Origin: Hetaerina americana
Lineage: Eukaryota > Arthropoda > Insecta > Odonata > Calopterygidae
NCBI GenBank assembly: GCA_022747635.1
Contig: JAKTNV010000004.1
Coordinates: 22,629,969 to 22,693,968, forward strand
Length of the DNA stretch: 64,000 bases
Direction: 5' to 3'
Under the pieces are notes generated by a model. That model was given only the letters and a program-made list of their open reading frames with translations. It was not told where the DNA came from and did not search any database. The first letter of the stretch is position 1, and each line of letters opens with the position of its first letter. The position numbers and the translations under genes were made by a program. Positions 60,076 to 64,000 of the stretch are shown here, in pieces.

Positions 60076-62408
60076 GAAGTAGGAAATGTCAAACTACCAG
60101 ATAACCACGTAGAGGAGCAGCAGCTACTACTTCTTCTTCAGTTAAAAACAGGTATGAGCGATAAATATCGAGGCAAGCCCAAATTGTCTACCAAAGGGTG
60201 AAAGGTGACATGAGTCATACAAATACGTCCACCAATGTAGGATAGGCGGTGGAATGGCTTGTGACTTAGGCTACTATGAAACCTATAAGTTCAAATACAA
60301 TAAATGCGTCAGGTTTTGATATTAATAAAAGATATGGAATGACATAGAGAAAGTGTCTTTGAAGCAGCAGTTAGGGATTTATCACAAAGGATTTCTAAAG
60401 GAATTGCGGGAGCAGGAATAATGTTGTGGATTGAGATTGAGTTGTGGATCAAACTTTCCATTCCCAATAAGAGGTTAGATGCTGCAAAGAGAAAGATTCT
60501 CGCGGTGATAACGCGAAATCAATGATAAAAAAATTAAAGAGGCGCATTTAACCACCCAGTAAGAAAAACTCAAATTCCGCAGAATGACAAAAAGGAAACA
60601 TGATGAACTGAAACAAATAAAATGAAAGACGGCCATATTTCTACGAACCGTAAGCATTAGTGGTGATAAATACATCTTTCAAAACAGTATCAAGAGAAGA
60701 TAGAAGGATAATGAGTACATCCAAAATTACGTGTAACCTTGAAAAGAGATTAAGATACCATAAGAGCTTAAGATACAATTATAAAACTGCGAAGCCTCTT
60801 CAGATGCAGAAAATAATCAAAAATAGCAACATCATTGACATATTCTCTGCACCGAAATCAATTACGAAAACAAAAAAACTCGATGGAAATCAAAATCAAG
60901 GTTGGTAATCCAGCGGGCAGTGGAGGACAAGCATGTTACAACCATAATCGACCTGCAAACGCGTCTTGATTAACGCTGGATGCGGTATATTTGGGATCGG
61001 AAATAACATTTTTTTGCAACGCAAAGATTTACATCTTGAAATACATAGTAAAAGAGAATTATAAAATAATAACAAAAGAGAAGAGTGAACAAAAATATTA
61101 TGCAAATCAGGAAAGGGCAAACATTTATAACTATTTTAAGGCGTTAAGCCAGCCAAAGAGAGGAGTTAAAGAGGCACGTATGAATCTTTTTGAATAAATG
61201 CAACATACTCTTGCGTTTGGAACATTTTTACAAGCCTATTACTCCATGAGATGATACCTCAATGAGTCCAAAGACAATTTGATTCGAGACGGCAGTGATG
61301 AAATTACCAGGGAAAATGAATATAAAGAGAAATTATGAGCTGAGTGTTAAGCAAATATGAATAAAAGAGAGGAGACAATTAGAAGTGCCAAAAATTCACG
61401 AGTTTGCTATCTAGGTCATTACAAAGAACCATTAAACAGAAAATTTTTTTAATGCACAACCAAATGCCATAAGTTGGCCAAAAACTAAACTTACGATAAC
61501 TAATGTTTTTTCGCAACTCTACAAATCAGTGATGTATAAAACAATAAACCATATAGTGCAATTCAGTAATACTCGTAACTGCTGTTTAAAACAATGACCA
61601 TATTTTAATTGTTCCAAATTAAACAGCTGAATCAGATATGTTAATTTTACCTTTTTCATGTTATATCCAGTTTCAGCATCATGTCTAAAAATCTGAGATT
61701 GATGGGAAATTTAATGAAAATGGGATTCAACTAACAAATATTGGAAAACTTTATTGTAAGAATCGGAAGTTTTTCAGGTTCACATGGGTGAAATGGTTAA
61801 AAACCTAAGAGCCACATTTGGCCTAAGGGAATGAAAGAGGGCAAAATATATTTAAGTAACGATTCCTTACATACATAAGTTTGTTTTATATTTTTTAAGT
61901 ACGGGATTGTGGCAAATTTGCCGTTATATACGGCCAATTTACCATTCTAAACAGTACCGCTCAAAATTTTTTCTCGGCGATCACACACCATCCATGAAGT
62001 AAAATTTCCCCCCCTTAGTTGATACTATATATCTCTTTCCGGTTGATGGAGCGGTAGTTTCTCTTTAATTTTACAACGCCTAGATCGATGTAAAATAACG
62101 GAATACGTTTCTCTCGTCTACTATCCATTGACCGTAACCACAAAAAGCAAAAAAAAACACTGACCGTAGATAATAATAATCGTGATTTTTAGGATCCAAA
62201 GTTATCGGTTTGAGTAACAGCATTTTTTCTTATTTTTAAGAGAGAATTCTCATGCTTCAAAGGAATTTTCCCAATATTATCAAATTCAATGGTAATATGT
62301 GTAATTTAAACGCGCAGATTCATGCGTGTTATCTAGGTGAGCATTGCTTTCAGCAGAGGTCCCAGGGTCAAATCAGGTTGTTGCTTTGCCAGGAATCTCA
62401 AGTGAAAC
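60076..62408. other. AT-rich, decayed; possible LINE remnant at 61080-61345
   Basis: Most is unrecognisable AT-rich sequence. Around 61080-61345 the plus strand reads SEQKYYANQERANIYNYFKAL and, further on, SKDNLIRDGSDEITRENEYKEKL, similar to the linker before the RT in the LINE group seen elsewhere in this window. It is too decayed to call firmly. Confidence 0.35.
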
Positions 62409-62566
62409 CACGCTGTGTGATTAAAATGGTTTGAGGCGTCATTTTGTGGAAGCGATTCATATCGGAAAAGAAAATACTTTGTTCCTCCATATATATGTGG
62501 AAGAACAAAGTATTTTCTTTTCCGATATGAATCGCAAAGTATTTTCTTTTCCGACACGCTGTGTGA
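62409..62566. repeat. Foldback (about 42-bp arms) between 12-bp direct repeats
   Basis: The palindrome spans 62452-62535, centre about 62493. The outer 33 bp of each arm (gcgattcatatcggaaaaga...) are perfect and the inner part mostly pairs. A third partial copy, aaagtattttcttttccgac, follows at 62536-62555. The direct repeat cacgctgtgtga stands at 62409-62420 and 62555-62566, which looks like a target duplication or a product of template switching. No ORF. Confidence 0.85.
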
Positions 62567-64000
62567 GTTACCCACCAACTGGACACAATAGTCGTAGGCA
62601 ACGCAAGGGAAGGCACTGTGCGGAATGTGCGAATTTCATGTCTTTCACAGGGGTTGGCACGTGTTAAAGCGACTTATGGTGGATTAATTCAGGGGAAAGA
62701 ATCCTGGATAATCACTATAAATAGTATTTGGCCTCAATGGCATTTTCCTTGTAAAAGCATTTCTTCAAATCATCTTGCCTTCATATTCACTCCTGTATTG
62801 ACCCTTTTGAGTACACCTCCAATTTATGGTAAGTCTTAGGAATAAATACGGAGGAAGAGAAAAAGTTCGAGATAAATAGAATATAGCGCGAGGTGCGTGT
62901 GCATAAAAATGAATTCCCTGAATTTTCCTAGGATTATACTTCCAAAGACAGCTATGAATTACGTGTATATCTTCAAAAACATCACTACTACGTATTTGAA
63001 CTGCGTTATCACGTACAATATTTATTATTAATATTCAAGACCATTCATATTTTAGGAATCAATTCACATATAGGTGTTTCTAATGATTTACCAAATAACG
63101 TCTTACATCATTTCTAGTGAGCACCAAATTTGATAATTTTACCAACTTGCGTACATTTTGCATTCAATTGGTAAAGTCGTGCATCATGAAATCCTGTAGT
63201 TAAAAAACTGGAAAACATTCCTTGATAAAATAGCCTTGAAAGATTATGCCACCTAATTAATAAAATTATGCTCGTCATTTCATGTTTCATTCACCCGGTT
63301 TGATACTAAAAGTCAATTAGGTGGATTATATTATAACTATTACTACAGGCCAATTAAATAATCTCTTTTAAAGCTATGCAAAGACGCAGCAAAATCTCCC
63401 AACACCTGCATAATACAAATTATTCAAGTGTATCAAGTAAATTACGTATTAGTAAATCCCAGAACAGTGCACAATTATTTTATAAATTATATTTTACTTA
63501 GCTTACAATAAAATGTTTTTGGAAGCACAAAAAGTCATTATGTAGGTGATATTAGAAGCCAATGGCAATTTCCTCAAGTAATTGTTAAACCGTCTGATAA
63601 ATACAGTTTTTGCCACTGCTTAATCAATGAATATCAGGAAACGCCTGTATCCTGAGTCTTTCTCCATTGTAATAGCGTTCAAATGCAGTCTATAGAACTT
63701 AAGCAGAGTACAAGGTCAGGATTGAAAGCATGATGGTCAAAATTTTTTCTCTCTCGACTGGGTCAAAGTACACCAAAGTTACAAGTTTAAATAAGACAGA
63801 ATTAGACTGCAATGCTAAAAGGTAAAGGATTGCCAGAAAAGACCAAAATGAGGTTGACTTCGTTTTCATGACTTCACCAAACGGAAACCCGACTTTCACA
63901 AAAGGATTTGGGAACTGGAAAAAAGGACAAAGGGAGAAAGCGTAATTGGATCTCCGTCCTTCAAAAAAAGTAATTATTTCCTGTAGCCGCCATCTCACGT
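62567..64000. other. AT-rich non-coding, nothing recognised
   Basis: No gene, repeat or RNA could be supported in this last stretch. A minus frame of 99 codons near the end has no recognisable domain. Confidence 0.45.

Overview
The window looks like a gene-poor, AT-rich stretch of an animal nuclear genome, most likely an arthropod. I infer this from mariner transposons of types common in insects, several arthropod-type non-LTR retrotransposon (LINE) relics, long (TA)n microsatellites, and the absence of bacterial-style gene packing. I could not identify any host protein-coding gene, rRNA, CRISPR array or operon. Long open frames outside the transposons fall in GC-richer or low-complexity stretches and look like chance frames.

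Layout: a LINE 3' fragment (3.5-4.0 kb) and a minus-strand LINE (5.1-6.2 kb) lead into a crowded cluster at 6.2-9.5 kb. That cluster holds a repeat carrying a tRNA-like sequence, a near full-length mariner with matching inverted ends inserted in a (TA)n tract, two foldback (palindromic) elements also seated in (TA)n, and an 87-bp-arm palindrome. A further copy of the tRNA-like repeat lies at 14.2-14.6 kb. A 121-bp insertion with a 14-bp target duplication lies at 17.6 kb. LINE relics follow at 27.3-28.2, 30.3-31.6 (interrupted by a 153-bp insertion with a 10-bp target duplication), 35.5-37.2, 45.0-46.9 and 55.3-55.6 kb. Mariner derivatives lie at 42.7-43.5 kb (internally deleted, perfect 33-bp ends) and 47.5-49.2 kb (two decayed elements 8 bp apart). 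A probable BEL/Pao-like protease relic is at 59.8-60.0 kb, and a foldback bounded by 12-bp direct repeats is at 62.4-62.6 kb. The remainder is AT-rich sequence in which I recognise nothing.

The most interesting pattern is shared by otherwise different short elements. At least six places carry a TGAnGA-like box, then a short perfect or near-perfect hairpin, then GAAAC/GAAAT. This arrangement resembles the core of a hammerhead ribozyme, a motif known from Penelope-like retroelement termini. Two carriers sit between clear target-site duplications, so these are mobile units and not chance hairpins. Whether any is catalytic cannot be judged here; most have one extra base compared with the canonical core.
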